From positions 1,922,001 to 1,986,000 of the forward strand of contig OZ251532.1 of NCBI GenBank assembly GCA_965243175.1: a DNA stretch of 64,000 nucleotides. Direction: 5' to 3'. The notes below the pieces were generated by a model, which did not search any database, was not told the origin of the DNA, and saw only the letters and a list, made by a program, of their open reading frames with translations. Both the position numbers and the translations under genes were made by a program. Source of the DNA: VXYL01 sp965243175. Lineage in GTDB: Bacteria; Pseudomonadota; Gammaproteobacteria; Pseudomonadales; Azotimanducaceae. Shown here in pieces: positions 51,225 to 59,619 of this stretch (position 1 is the stretch's first letter; each line of letters opens with the position of its first letter).

Positions 51225-52458
51225 GCCGCGAACCCAGAGCGCCGCTGCCGAGTCGAACCGGTCGCGCTACGAAGCGCCGAGCGCGGAGGGTCGCTTCGGC
51301 GACTACGGCGGGCGTTTCGTCGCCGAGACGCTGATGCATGCCCTCGACGAGCTCACCCGGCTGTACGCGGAAGCGGCGCAGGACGACGCCTTTCGAGCCG
51401 CCTTGGCGAAGGAGCTGGCGAGCTACGTCGGCCGGCCGACGCCGCTCTATGCCGCCGAGCGCCTGACCGAGCACGTCGGCGGGGCGCGCATCTACCTCAA
51501 GCGCGAAGACCTGAGCCACACCGGCGCCCACAAGATCAACAACACCGTCGGCCAGGCGATGCTCGCCCAGCGCATGGGCAAGACGCGCCTCATCGCCGAA
51601 ACCGGCGCTGGGCAGCACGGCGTGGCCACCGCCACCGTGGCCGCCAAGCTGGGCCTCGCCTGCCACGTCTACATGGGCGAAGAGGACATCGCCCGCCAGA
51701 GCGTGAACGTCTACCGCATGAAGCTGCTCGGCGCCGAAGTGCGCGCCGTCGGCACGGGTTCACGCACCCTCAAGGACGCCATGAACGAAGCGATGCGCGA
51801 CTGGGTGACCAACGTGGACGACACCCACTACATCATCGGCAGCGTGGCCGGGCCGCATCCGTATCCGATGCTGGTGCGCGACTTCCAAGCCGTGATCGGC
51901 CGCGAAACCCGTGCGCAGTGCCTCGAAGCCGAAGGGCGGCTGCCCGATCTCCTAGTCGCCTGCGTGGGCGGCGGCTCGAACGCGATGGGGCTGTTCTTCC
52001 CCTTCGTCGACGACGACGGCGTGGACATGGTGGGCGTCGAAGCGGCCGGCGAAGGCTTGGCGAGCGGTCGTCACGCGGCGCCGCTCAACGCCGGCAATCC
52101 GGGCGTACTGCACGGCAGCCGCACCTACATCATGGACGACGACGGCGGCCAGATCGTGCCGACGCACTCGATTTCCGCCGGCCTCGACTACCCGGGCGTC
52201 GGCCCGGAACACGCGCACTGGAAGGACATCGGACGCGCCAAGTACGTCAGCGTTGGCGACGCCGAGGCTCTCGCCGCGTTCCGCGCGCTCACCCGCATCG
52301 AAGGCATCATGCCGGCGCTGGAATCGAGCCACGCGGTGGCCTGGGCGATGGCCGAGGCGGCGCGGCGTCCAGCGGCGGACGTGATCGTCGTCAACCTGTC
52401 CGGGCGCGGCGACAAGGACATCCACACGGTGGCCGACATCGACGGCATCGGAGTTTGA
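51217..52458 (+). CDS. trpB: Tryptophan synthase beta chain
   Basis: A 413-residue PLP enzyme with FGDYGGRFVAETLMHAL, the PLP Lys in SHTGAHKINNTVGQAMLA, GAGQHGVATATVAA, VACVGGGSNAMGLFFPF and SAGLDYPGVGPEHAHWKD. It joins indole and serine. It starts inside the end of trpF and is followed 1 nt later by trpA. Confidence 0.96.
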   Translation: MPEPRTQSAAAESNRSRYEAPSAEGRFGDYGGRFVAETLMHALDELTRLYAEAAQDDAFRAALAKELASYVGRPTPLYAAERLTEHVGGARIYLKREDLSHTGAHKINNTVGQAMLAQRMGKTRLIAETGAGQHGVATATVAAKLGLACHVYMGEEDIARQSVNVYRMKLLGAEVRAVGTGSRTLKDAMNEAMRDWVTNVDDTHYIIGSVAGPHPYPMLVRDFQAVIGRETRAQCLEAEGRLPDLLVACVGGGSNAMGLFFPFVDDDGVDMVGVEAAGEGLASGRHAAPLNAGNPGVLHGSRTYIMDDDGGQIVPTHSISAGLDYPGVGPEHAHWKDIGRAKYVSVGDAEALAAFRALTRIEGIMPALESSHAVAWAMAEAARRPAADVIVVNLSGRGDKDIHTVADIDGIGV

Positions 52459-52459
52459 C

Positions 52460-53263
52460 GTGAGCCGTCTCTCCGTTCGGCTCGCCGCGCTCGAAGAGGC
52501 GAAGCGCAAAGCCTTGGCCACCTTCGTCACCGCTGGCGATCCCATGCCGAGCGCCACCGTGCCGGCGATGCGCGCCTTGGTTGGCGGCGGCGCGGACATC
52601 GTGGAACTCGGCGTGCCGTTCTCGGACCCGGAAGCCGACGGGCCGACGATCCAGGCGGCCTCAGAACGGGCGCTTGCCCACGGCGTCACGCTCGCCGACG
52701 TGTTCGACATGGTGGCCGAGTTCCGCCTTGGCGACGATGCCACGCCGGTGGTGCTGATGGGCTACCTGAACCAGTTCGCGAAGATGGGCTACGCGGCGTT
52801 CTGCTCGCGAGCGAAGCAGGCGGGCGTGGACGGCGTGATCGTCGTCAACATGCCGCCGGAAGAATCCGCGCAGTTCAAGACGGAGCTCCGCGCCAACGAC
52901 ATGGACATGGTGCTGCTGATGGCGCCCACCACCACGGAAGCGCGCGCCCGGCTGATCGCCGAACACGCTTCCGGCTTCATCTACTACGTCAGCTACAAGG
53001 GCATCACCGGCGCCCGACGCCCCGATGCCGACGCCATCGGCGAACGGCTCGCCGTGCTGCGCCGACACGCCGCTGGCAAGCCGGTGCTGGTCGGCTTCGG
53101 CATCGCGGACGGCACTGCCGCGGCCAGCATCGCGCCCCATGCGGCCGGCGTGGTGGTCGGCAGCGCCTTGGTGAATACGATGGCGAGCACTCCGCCAGCC
53201 GAGATTCCAGACCGACTGCAAGCGCAAGTGGCGGAGATCCGCGCCGCGCTGGATGCGCGGTGA
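52460..53263 (+). CDS. trpA: Tryptophan synthase alpha chain
   Basis: A 267-residue TIM-barrel subunit from the GTG at 52460. It has ATFVTAGDPMPSATVP, the catalytic Glu and Asp in DIVELGVPFSDPEADGPTIQAA, MGYLNQFAKMG and FIYYVSYKGITGAR. It splits indole-glycerol phosphate and hands indole to TrpB. The stop overlaps folC as GTGA. In most relatives accD follows; here it is missing. Confidence 0.95.
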   Translation: MSRLSVRLAALEEAKRKALATFVTAGDPMPSATVPAMRALVGGGADIVELGVPFSDPEADGPTIQAASERALAHGVTLADVFDMVAEFRLGDDATPVVLMGYLNQFAKMGYAAFCSRAKQAGVDGVIVVNMPPEESAQFKTELRANDMDMVLLMAPTTTEARARLIAEHASGFIYYVSYKGITGARRPDADAIGERLAVLRRHAAGKPVLVGFGIADGTAAASIAPHAAGVVVGSALVNTMASTPPAEIPDRLQAQVAEIRAALDAR

Positions 53264-54519
53264 CGGAGAGCGCAGCGGCGAAAGCGCTTGCCGGCTGGCT
53301 CGACCGCATCGGCGTCGAACACCCGAGCGGCGTGCGGCGCGGTTTGGCCGGGGTCCGCGAGGTCGCCAGCCGCCTCGGCGTTCTGCCGCCCGCGGCAACG
53401 ACCGTGGTGGTGGCGGGCACGAACGGCAAAGGCTCCACGGTCGCCGCTCTGGAGCATCTGCTGCTCGCCAGCGGGCGTTCCGTCGGCGTCACCGTGTCGC
53501 CGCACATCCACGTCTTCAACGAGCGCATCCGCCTGCAAGGCCGCGAAGCCAGCGATGCCGCCATCGTCGCCGCCTTCGAGGCCGTGGAGTCCTGCCGTGG
53601 CGACGTGCAGCTCTCCTATTTCGAGTACGCGATCCTCGCTGCGCTTCATGCCATCGTGGCGGCGAAAGTGGATGCCGCGGTGCTCGAAGTGGGCCTCGGC
53701 GGGCGTCTCGATGCGGTGAACGTCGTCGATGCGAACGTGGCCGTGGTCACCAACATCGGCCTCGATCATCAGAACTATCTGGGCACGACCCTGGACTCGA
53801 TCGGCGCGGAAAAGGTGGAAGTGGCGCGGGCTGGCCGACCGCTCGTGGTGGGCGAAGCGTCGCCACCGCGAACAGTGCTGCATCGCGCTGCGGAACTGGG
53901 TGCGCCGGTGCGTCTCGCTGGCCGCGATTTCGGCCACGACGATGGGCGTCTGTGGCTGCGAGAGGAGAAAGCGCGACGCTCCTTCGAGTTCGCGGATGCC
54001 GCCATTCATCCCGTCAACGCCGCCACCGCCCTGCAAGCGGCGCATTTGGCAGGCTGCCCGTTGAGCCAGCAAACGGTCGAAGCCGCGGCGCGGGTCCGCA
54101 ATCCAGGGCGCTTCGAGACCGCGTGTCGAGAGGGCAGAATCTGGGTGCTCGACGTCGCCCACAACCCCGACGGCGCGGCGTTCCTAGCGCAGCAGCTGCG
54201 AACCCGCTTCCCGAATCGGCGCATCGGCGCGCTGGTCGGCTGCCTGGCTGACAAGGACGCTGGCGGCATCGTCGGCGCGCTGCGCAGCGTCGTCCACGAG
54301 TTCGCCTTCGCGGCCACGAGCGGGACCCGCGGCCGTCCCGCGGAGATGACCGGCGCTCTCGCTGGCGAACCACGGGCGTTCGCCGGCACGTTCGAGGACG
54401 CGGCGGCGCACCTTTCCCGCCGGCCGCCCGATGCCGCCGAGGGCAATGGTGTTATGCTGGTCTGCGGCGCCTTCGAGGTGGTTGAAAGAGCGCGCGACCA
54501 CCTCGGTCTGCACGTCTAG
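53260..54519 (+). CDS. folC: Bifunctional folylpolyglutamate/dihydrofolate synthase
   Basis: A 419-residue Mur-ligase-like enzyme. The P-loop is VVVAGTNGKGSTVAALEHLL; VTVSPHIHVFNERIRL, LEVGLGGRLDAVNVVDANVAVVTNIGLDHQNYLG and VLDVAHNPDGAAFLAQQL are family motifs. It adds glutamate to (dihydro)folate. The GTG start overlaps trpA's TGA. Confidence 0.94.
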   Translation: MTESAAAKALAGWLDRIGVEHPSGVRRGLAGVREVASRLGVLPPAATTVVVAGTNGKGSTVAALEHLLLASGRSVGVTVSPHIHVFNERIRLQGREASDAAIVAAFEAVESCRGDVQLSYFEYAILAALHAIVAAKVDAAVLEVGLGGRLDAVNVVDANVAVVTNIGLDHQNYLGTTLDSIGAEKVEVARAGRPLVVGEASPPRTVLHRAAELGAPVRLAGRDFGHDDGRLWLREEKARRSFEFADAAIHPVNAATALQAAHLAGCPLSQQTVEAAARVRNPGRFETACREGRIWVLDVAHNPDGAAFLAQQLRTRFPNRRIGALVGCLADKDAGGIVGALRSVVHEFAFAATSGTRGRPAEMTGALAGEPRAFAGTFEDAAAHLSRRPPDAAEGNGVMLVCGAFEVVERARDHLGLHV

Positions 54520-54560
54520 CGTCGGCCTTGCAGGGGGAGGCCAAGCGTTCGCAACGGCAA

Positions 54561-55115
54561 ATGACCGAGCGCAATCGATATCGCCTGATGGGCGCGATCT
54601 TCCTGATCGCGGTGGCCGCGGTGGCGCTGCCCATGCTGTTCGACGGCGAAGGTGTGGCGCCCATCCAGCTCGACCCCATCGAAACGCCAGACATGCCGGC
54701 GGTAGAGGCGCAGGACGACGCCGCGCCGCCCCCGGATCCAAGCGCCGCCTTGCAGGCACGGCGCGAACTCGAAGCCGCCATCGACGAAGACGGCTACGCC
54801 AGAGACACCGGCACGCGCATCGGCGATCCGTCCCTGCTGGAGGATGGCGGGGAAACCGAGGAGAGCGCGGCCAAGGACCTCAAGTGGGCGGTGCAGGTCG
54901 CCGCGTTCGCGCAGACCGAGAACGCCAAGGCGCTCCGCGAACGCCTGCTCGCGGACGGCTACGCGGCCTTCCTCTCCAATGCCAAGCGCGACGGCGAAGT
55001 GGCGGTGCGCGTGGCGGTCGGGCCGTTCATCAGCCGCGACGACGCGGCGCGGTTGCAGGCCGAGCTGGATCGCCGCTACGACTTCGGCGCCGTGGTGGTG
55101 AGGTTCAGTCCCTGA
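54561..55115 (+). CDS. SPOR-domain protein (DedD-like)
   Basis: A 184-residue protein from the ATG at 54561; an upstream TTG at 54528 is possible but the family starts (M)TERNRYRLMGA. It has one N-terminal membrane helix (LMGAIFLIAVAAVALPMLF), a proline-rich linker and a C-terminal SPOR domain (WAVQVAAFAQTENAKALRERLLADGYAAF ... VRVAVGPFISRDDAARLQAEL). SPOR domains bind denuded peptidoglycan at the septum. Overlaps cvpA by TGATG. Confidence 0.9.
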   Translation: MTERNRYRLMGAIFLIAVAAVALPMLFDGEGVAPIQLDPIETPDMPAVEAQDDAAPPPDPSAALQARRELEAAIDEDGYARDTGTRIGDPSLLEDGGETEESAAKDLKWAVQVAAFAQTENAKALRERLLADGYAAFLSNAKRDGEVAVRVAVGPFISRDDAARLQAELDRRYDFGAVVVRFSP

Positions 55116-55660
55116 TGGAGGGCGTGGACATCGGCATCGTGGACATGGCCATCGGCCTCGTGGTCGGCGTCTCGATGCTGTTCGGCGTGATGCGCGGCTT
55201 GCTCAAGGAAGTCGTCTCGCTGGCGATCTGGGCCACGGCGGCGCTGCTCGGCCTCGCGCTCGGCGAATCGGTGGGAGCGTGGCTCGGCGAGAAGGTCGGG
55301 CTGACGGACTTGGAGCCGCGCCTGTCGAGCGGGCTCGGCTTCGCCATCGTGGTCATCGGCGTGCTCGTGGCCGGCGCCCTCGTGCAGCGGCTGCTGGCGG
55401 CGCTAGTCAACGCCACCGGCTTGAGCGGCACCGATCGAACGCTGGGCCTCGCGTTCGGCGTCGTGCGCGGCGCGGCCTTGGCGGTGCTGGGGCTGGTGGT
55501 GCTGCGCACCTACGCCGTCGAGAGCACATGGTGGGAAGACTCCACGCTGGCGCCGCATCTTCTGGCCTGGGAGGACGACGTGCTCGCCGCGGCGCGCTAT
55601 CTCGCGGATCTGTTCGGCACCCGGTTCAGGCGCTCGCCCATCCAGTGGGAGGCACTCTAG
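55115..55660 (+). CDS. cvpA: CvpA family membrane protein
   Basis: A 181-residue protein with four hydrophobic segments and the CvpA pattern FGVMRGLLKEVVSLAIWATAALLGLALGESVG, GLGFAIVVIGVLVAGALVQRLLAALVN and GTDRTLGLAFGVVRGAALAVLGLVVL. Known in E. coli as needed for colicin V production and located upstream of purF, as here. Coupled to the SPOR gene by TGATG and 1 nt ahead of purF's GTG. Confidence 0.93.
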   Translation: MEGVDIGIVDMAIGLVVGVSMLFGVMRGLLKEVVSLAIWATAALLGLALGESVGAWLGEKVGLTDLEPRLSSGLGFAIVVIGVLVAGALVQRLLAALVNATGLSGTDRTLGLAFGVVRGAALAVLGLVVLRTYAVESTWWEDSTLAPHLLAWEDDVLAAARYLADLFGTRFRRSPIQWEAL

Positions 55661-55661
55661 C

Positions 55662-57254
55662 GTGTGCGGCGTGGTGGGCATCGTCGGCCGCTCGCCGGTC
55701 AACCAGAGCATCTACGACGCGCTCCTGGCGTTGCAGCATCGGGGGCAGGATTCCGCCGGCATGGTGACCTGGGATTCCTCGTCGGCGAACGGAACGCAGA
55801 CCGCCCAGGGACGCCTGCAACTGCGCAAGGGCAACGGCCTGGTGCGCGACGTGTTCGAAGAACGCCACATGCTGCGGCTGCGCGGCAACATGGGCATCGG
55901 CCACGTGCGCTATCCGACCGCGGGCACGGCAAGCGCTGCGGAAGCGCAGCCGATGTACGTGAACGCGCCCTACGGCATCAGCCTGGCGCACAACGGCAAT
56001 CTCACCAACGCGGACGAACTCGCCGCTGGGGTGTTCCGCGCCGGGCTGCGGCACGTGAACACGGACTCCGACTCGGAAATCCTGCTCAACGTGTTCGCCC
56101 ACGAGTTGCAGAAGATCGGCGCCGAAACGCCGGACGCGAACGACGTCTTCACCGCCGTCAAGGGCGTGCAGAGGCGTTGCCGAGGCGCCTACGCGGCGGT
56201 GGCGATGATCAACGGCCTCGGCGTGGTGGCGTTCCGCGACCCGCACGGCATTCGCCCGCTCTGCTACGGCGTCCGGCGCGGCCCCGACGGCGCCGAAGCG
56301 ATGGTGGCGTCGGAGAGCAACGCGCTGGACATCCTGGGCTTCGACTTCGAAGACGACGTGGGGCCTGGCGAGGCCGTCTTCATCGCCGACGACGGCACCT
56401 GCCACAGGCGACGTTGCGGCCCCGTCGCCGAGCACGCGCCGTGCGTCTTCGAGTACGTCTACCTCGCCCGCGAAGATTCGGTGATCGACGACATCTCGGT
56501 CTACCAGGCGCGCCTGCGCATGGGTGAACGGCTCGCGGCGAACATTCTGGCGCGCTACAAGCGGCGCCACCGCAAGCTCGACCCGAACCACGCCCGCACC
56601 GGCCACGACATCAGCGTGGTGATCCCGGTGCCGGAATCCAGCCGCTCCGCCGCGATTCCAGTGGCCAACGCCCTCGGCGTGGATTTCCGCGAAGGCTTCG
56701 TGAAGAACCGCTACATCGGGCGCACGTTCATCATGCCGGGGCAGACGCAGCGCACCAGGTCGGTTCATCAGAAGCTGAACGCCATCGTCGACGTGTTCCA
56801 GAACCAGAACGTGCTGCTGGTGGAGGATTCCATCGTGCGCGGCACCACCACCAGGCAGATCGTGCGCCAAGCGCGCCAGGCGGGCGCCGACAAGGTGTTC
56901 CTGGCGGTCGCCGCGCCACCGGTGCGTTTCCCGAACGTCTACGGCATCGACATGCCGGCCGCCCACGAGTTCGTCGCCCATCCGCAACTCACCGAACGCC
57001 AGATCGCCAATCGAATCGGCGTGGACTGGCTCCTCTACCTTCCCTTGAACGACCTCGTCTCCGCAGTGCGCGGCGGCCACGAAACCATCAAGCGCTTCGA
57101 GTGTTCGGTATTCGACGGCGACTACGTGACCGGCGACGTGGAGGAGCAGTACCTCGAACGCCTCTCGATCGCCCGCAGCGACGCCATGAAGCGGCATCGG
57201 GACACCGAGCAGGCGAACGACGCCGCGGTGATCGAACTGCACAACCATGCCTGA
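55662..57254 (+). CDS. purF: Amidophosphoribosyltransferase
   Basis: A 530-residue purine enzyme from the GTG at 55662. After removal of the first residue, the catalytic Cys is N-terminal (CGVVGIVGRSPVNQSIYDALLALQHRGQDSAG). The glutaminase part also has GNMGIGHVRYPTAGTA and LAHNGNLTN. The PRTase part has VLLVEDSIVRGTTTRQIV. It makes phosphoribosylamine, the first committed purine step. It overlaps the DUF1289 gene by 8 bp. Confidence 0.96.
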   Translation: MCGVVGIVGRSPVNQSIYDALLALQHRGQDSAGMVTWDSSSANGTQTAQGRLQLRKGNGLVRDVFEERHMLRLRGNMGIGHVRYPTAGTASAAEAQPMYVNAPYGISLAHNGNLTNADELAAGVFRAGLRHVNTDSDSEILLNVFAHELQKIGAETPDANDVFTAVKGVQRRCRGAYAAVAMINGLGVVAFRDPHGIRPLCYGVRRGPDGAEAMVASESNALDILGFDFEDDVGPGEAVFIADDGTCHRRRCGPVAEHAPCVFEYVYLAREDSVIDDISVYQARLRMGERLAANILARYKRRHRKLDPNHARTGHDISVVIPVPESSRSAAIPVANALGVDFREGFVKNRYIGRTFIMPGQTQRTRSVHQKLNAIVDVFQNQNVLLVEDSIVRGTTTRQIVRQARQAGADKVFLAVAAPPVRFPNVYGIDMPAAHEFVAHPQLTERQIANRIGVDWLLYLPLNDLVSAVRGGHETIKRFECSVFDGDYVTGDVEEQYLERLSIARSDAMKRHRDTEQANDAAVIELHNHA

Positions 57255-57759
57255 CGCCGAAAGCGCCCCAGCCGTGGCTGCGCTGCCCGGCTCGCCAAGC
57301 GTCCGCCAGGTGGCGGCGCCGCAGCCCATGCGCTGGCGGCGTACGCCGTGCATCGGCATCTGCTCCACCACCTACGGCGACCTCGTCTGCCGCGGCTGCA
57401 AACGCTTCGCGCACGAAATCGTCGGCTGGAACGCCTACGAGGAACGCCAGCGCGATCTGATCTGGCAACGTCTCCACGCCCTGCTGGGGCAAAGCGTGCG
57501 CGTCCACTTGCGGATCATCGACGAAGAACGCCTGCGCGCCATCGCCCAGGAAGCCCGCGTGCCGGATGCTTCGACCCTGCCGGCCGAAGTGCTCGCCTTC
57601 CAGACGATGCGCTTCCGCCCCCTGCCGCTGGATGCCCTAGGCCTCGCCGCAACAAGCCTGGAGACCACCGACACCCGCGACGCCATCGCCGCCATCGACC
57701 GCGAGTTCCACCTCCGCTCCCGGGCGCACTACGAAGCGAGCTTCAAGACGCCTGCCTGA
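57247..57759 (+). CDS. DUF1289 protein
   Basis: A 170-residue protein with the DUF1289 zinc-like pattern TPCIGICSTTYGDLVCRGCKRFAHEIVGWNAYEERQR, with Cys residues at about 35, 39, 48 and 51. The C-terminal half is variable. DUF1289 proteins are common small cysteine-rich proteins whose function is unknown; they may bind iron or zinc. It is co-transcribed with purF through an 8-bp overlap. Confidence 0.85.
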   Translation: MPDAESAPAVAALPGSPSVRQVAAPQPMRWRRTPCIGICSTTYGDLVCRGCKRFAHEIVGWNAYEERQRDLIWQRLHALLGQSVRVHLRIIDEERLRAIAQEARVPDASTLPAEVLAFQTMRFRPLPLDALGLAATSLETTDTRDAIAAIDREFHLRSRAHYEASFKTPA

Positions 57760-57910
57760 GCTGATCCCGCAGAAATCATCGTCGCAGTTCCACGATGGAT
57801 TCATAGAGCCGTCTGCCGCAGCCGGTGCCGGCGCGAACGCTGGAGTTGACGATGCTGCTGCCTACGCGGGTGTCGCGTGGCGTGTGGATGGCCACGGCTT
57901 GCCGGCCGCA

Positions 57911-58036
57911 ACGCTCCTGGGCGGCGGCGGTGAGCTCCCGCGGCACCGCTTCGGCGTAGATGGGGTTGGCGATGCGCAAGGGTGATTCCTTGGCGATTAG
58001 GCCCAAGTCCCGCGCGTACTCCAGATGTACTGCGGT
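57911..58036 (-). pseudogene. Fragment of an AAA-type ATPase
   Basis: The reading YARDLGLIAKESPLRIANPIYAEAVPRELT matches the C-terminal signature of AAA-family ATPases with the ANPIYxEVIPRELT-type motif. The rest of that protein is absent, so this is a relic. It is the only recognisable content of the 57760-58082 gap besides the promoter below. Confidence 0.35.
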
Positions 58037-58041
58037 ATGAT
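58036..58041 (+). promoter_or_regulatory. -10 element of the HEPN gene pair
   Basis: TATGAT at 58036-58041 gives a transcript start near 58048, 35 nt before the ATG at 58083, which has GAGGG upstream. No convincing -35 box was found. Confidence 0.35.
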
Positions 58042-58082
58042 GCAGACCTTCTGACAAGAGCGGCACTCGAGAGGGCCTGACA

Positions 58083-58547
58083 ATGAAATCGCGCGACCTC
58101 ATAGCGACAGCCCATGGCCTGACGGATCTAAGCCGCCGGCGGCCCACGCAAGCCAACCTGCGCCGCGCCGTCAGCACGGCGTACTACGCGGTGTTCCACT
58201 GTCTGGCCCGCACGGCTGCCGACACGCTCATTGGAAGGGGCCGCGTGGATGCTTGGGCTTGGCATCAGGTCTACCGTGCGCTGGATCACACAACCGCTAG
58301 AAGAGCATGTCGGAACATGGGGGTCATACAAGAGTTTCCACACGCAATCCAACGCTTCGCCGACACGTTCGTCGCCTTGCAGAAGGCGCGTCACCAAGCG
58401 GACTACGCGCTTGACGTTCGGTACTACAAGCTGGACGTGCTCGCCGAGATAGATTCGGCGGAGACAGCGATCACCCGGCTGGAGGGTGCCGACCTCCCGC
58501 ATCGCCGGCGATTTGCCACCCATGTCGTGTTCAAGCGGCGGCCCTAG
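58083..58547 (+). CDS. HEPN-like domain protein
   Basis: A 154-residue helical protein. The N-terminal ARDLIATAHGL-type helix and NLRRAVSTAYYAVFHCLARTAADTLIG resemble HEPN domains of the UPF0332 type. Other helices are AWAWHQVYRALDHTTARRACRN and FADTFVALQKARHQADYAL. The canonical RNase motif Rx4-6H of active HEPN toxins is not clear here. The next gene 42 nt downstream encodes a 98-residue partner. This looks like a two-gene module, toxin-antitoxin-like or regulatory. Confidence 0.6.
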   Translation: MKSRDLIATAHGLTDLSRRRPTQANLRRAVSTAYYAVFHCLARTAADTLIGRGRVDAWAWHQVYRALDHTTARRACRNMGVIQEFPHAIQRFADTFVALQKARHQADYALDVRYYKLDVLAEIDSAETAITRLEGADLPHRRRFATHVVFKRRP

Positions 58548-58589
58548 CTTACTGGCGCACCTGCGCACTTGACGGATGGAGGTTCCAGC

Positions 58590-58886
58590 GTGAACGAAGA
58601 GCAAGTAAAGAAGATAGCGGCGGACGCTTTCGGAGCTCACTTCGGCGGTGTCAAGGTCGTCTGCGTCAATGTCTGGCGCGGCTTCGACCATGAAGACGAT
58701 CCCATGGTGGACGTGAACATCATCTACGAAGGCAAGTACGAGCAACTGAACGGCGGTGGCCTGTTGGATGTGCGCAGCGAGATCGTGGACAAGGTATGGC
58801 GCGAGGCGGAGGACGGCCCCGGCTACCCGTACGTCCACTTCATCGCCAAGTCCGACCTCGGGCGGCGCGACCCTGCAACGGTGTGA
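58590..58886 (+). CDS. Conserved partner of the HEPN-like protein
   Basis: A 98-residue protein from a GTG at 58590, preceded by GGAGG 7 nt upstream; a TTG at 58569 is in frame but lacks a ribosome site. It contains VKKIAADAFGAHFGGVKVVCVNVWRGFDHEDDPMVDVNIIYEGKYEQLNGGGLLDVRSEIVDKVW. No enzyme motif is recognised. Its constant position next to the HEPN gene suggests the two act together. Confidence 0.5.
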   Translation: MNEEQVKKIAADAFGAHFGGVKVVCVNVWRGFDHEDDPMVDVNIIYEGKYEQLNGGGLLDVRSEIVDKVWREAEDGPGYPYVHFIAKSDLGRRDPATV

Positions 58887-58901
58887 CGAGTCGCGCGACG
58901 A

Positions 58902-59612
58902 CTATCCCAGCGGAAAGCAGCTCAGTGCGGCGTCGCCGTTCCTAAGCAGGAGCTTCCAGGCGCAACGGTTCCAGTCGCCGAGGACGATGCGGCGGCCTTC
59001 GGGGGAGTCGTGGATGCCGGGGCGGTGGGTGTGGCCATGCACCATCAAGGGGGCGTTGGCGTCGCGCATGGCGGAAGCGATGGCGGCCGGGGTCACGTCC
59101 ATGATGTTGTCCGCCTTGTTCTCGTTGGCGGCGATGCTCTTGGCGCGCATGGTCGCGGCCAGTGTTCGGCGCTCGGCCAGCGTGCTTGCCAGTACGCCGG
59201 CTTGCCATTCGCTGGAACGAAACAGCGCTCTCATGCGCTGGTATTCGGCGTCTCCCGTGCAGTAGGCGTCGCCGTGGGCGAGCAGTATGCGCTGGCCGTC
59301 GATTTCGACCACGCTTGGGTCGTCGAGCAGCGTGGCGCCTGTTTCCGCGGCGAAGCGTTCGCCGAGCAGGAAGTCGCGGTTGCCGTGCATGACGTGGACC
59401 GAGCAGCGCTTGGCGGCCTCGGCGAGGGTTTCGCGTAGTGCTTGCGCTGTCGGGCCGTCGTCGTCGTCGCCTACCCAGACTTCGGCGAGGTCGCCGAGAA
59501 TGTACAGGGCGTCCACTTCGGCGGCGTCCGTTTCGATCAGGCGCTTGAGGCCGGCGAGAACGTGCGGCCGGCGCTCGTCGATGTGCAGGTCGGAGATGAA
59601 GAGGGCGCTCAC
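58902..59612 (-). CDS. lpxH: UDP-2,3-diacylglucosamine diphosphatase
   Basis: A 236-residue calcineurin-like phosphoesterase from the GTG at 59612. It has FISDLHIDERRP, LYILGDLAEVWVG, VMHGNRDFLLG, LLAHGDAYC and VHGHTHRPGIH, the full set of metal ligands. It converts UDP-diacylglucosamine to lipid X in lipid A synthesis, so the cell makes lipopolysaccharide. It lies 7 bp from the folD stop. Confidence 0.94.
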   Translation of the reverse strand: MSALFISDLHIDERRPHVLAGLKRLIETDAAEVDALYILGDLAEVWVGDDDDGPTAQALRETLAEAAKRCSVHVMHGNRDFLLGERFAAETGATLLDDPSVVEIDGQRILLAHGDAYCTGDAEYQRMRALFRSSEWQAGVLASTLAERRTLAATMRAKSIAANENKADNIMDVTPAAIASAMRDANAPLMVHGHTHRPGIHDSPEGRRIVLGDWNRCAWKLLLRNGDAALSCFPLG

Positions 59613-59619
59613 TGCGGGC

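Noticed and set aside
57776..58177. A 133-codon minus-strand frame as an intact gene
   Set aside because: Only a central part resembles a protein family (AAA ATPase C-terminus); the frame's start overlaps the HEPN gene and both ends look non-coding.
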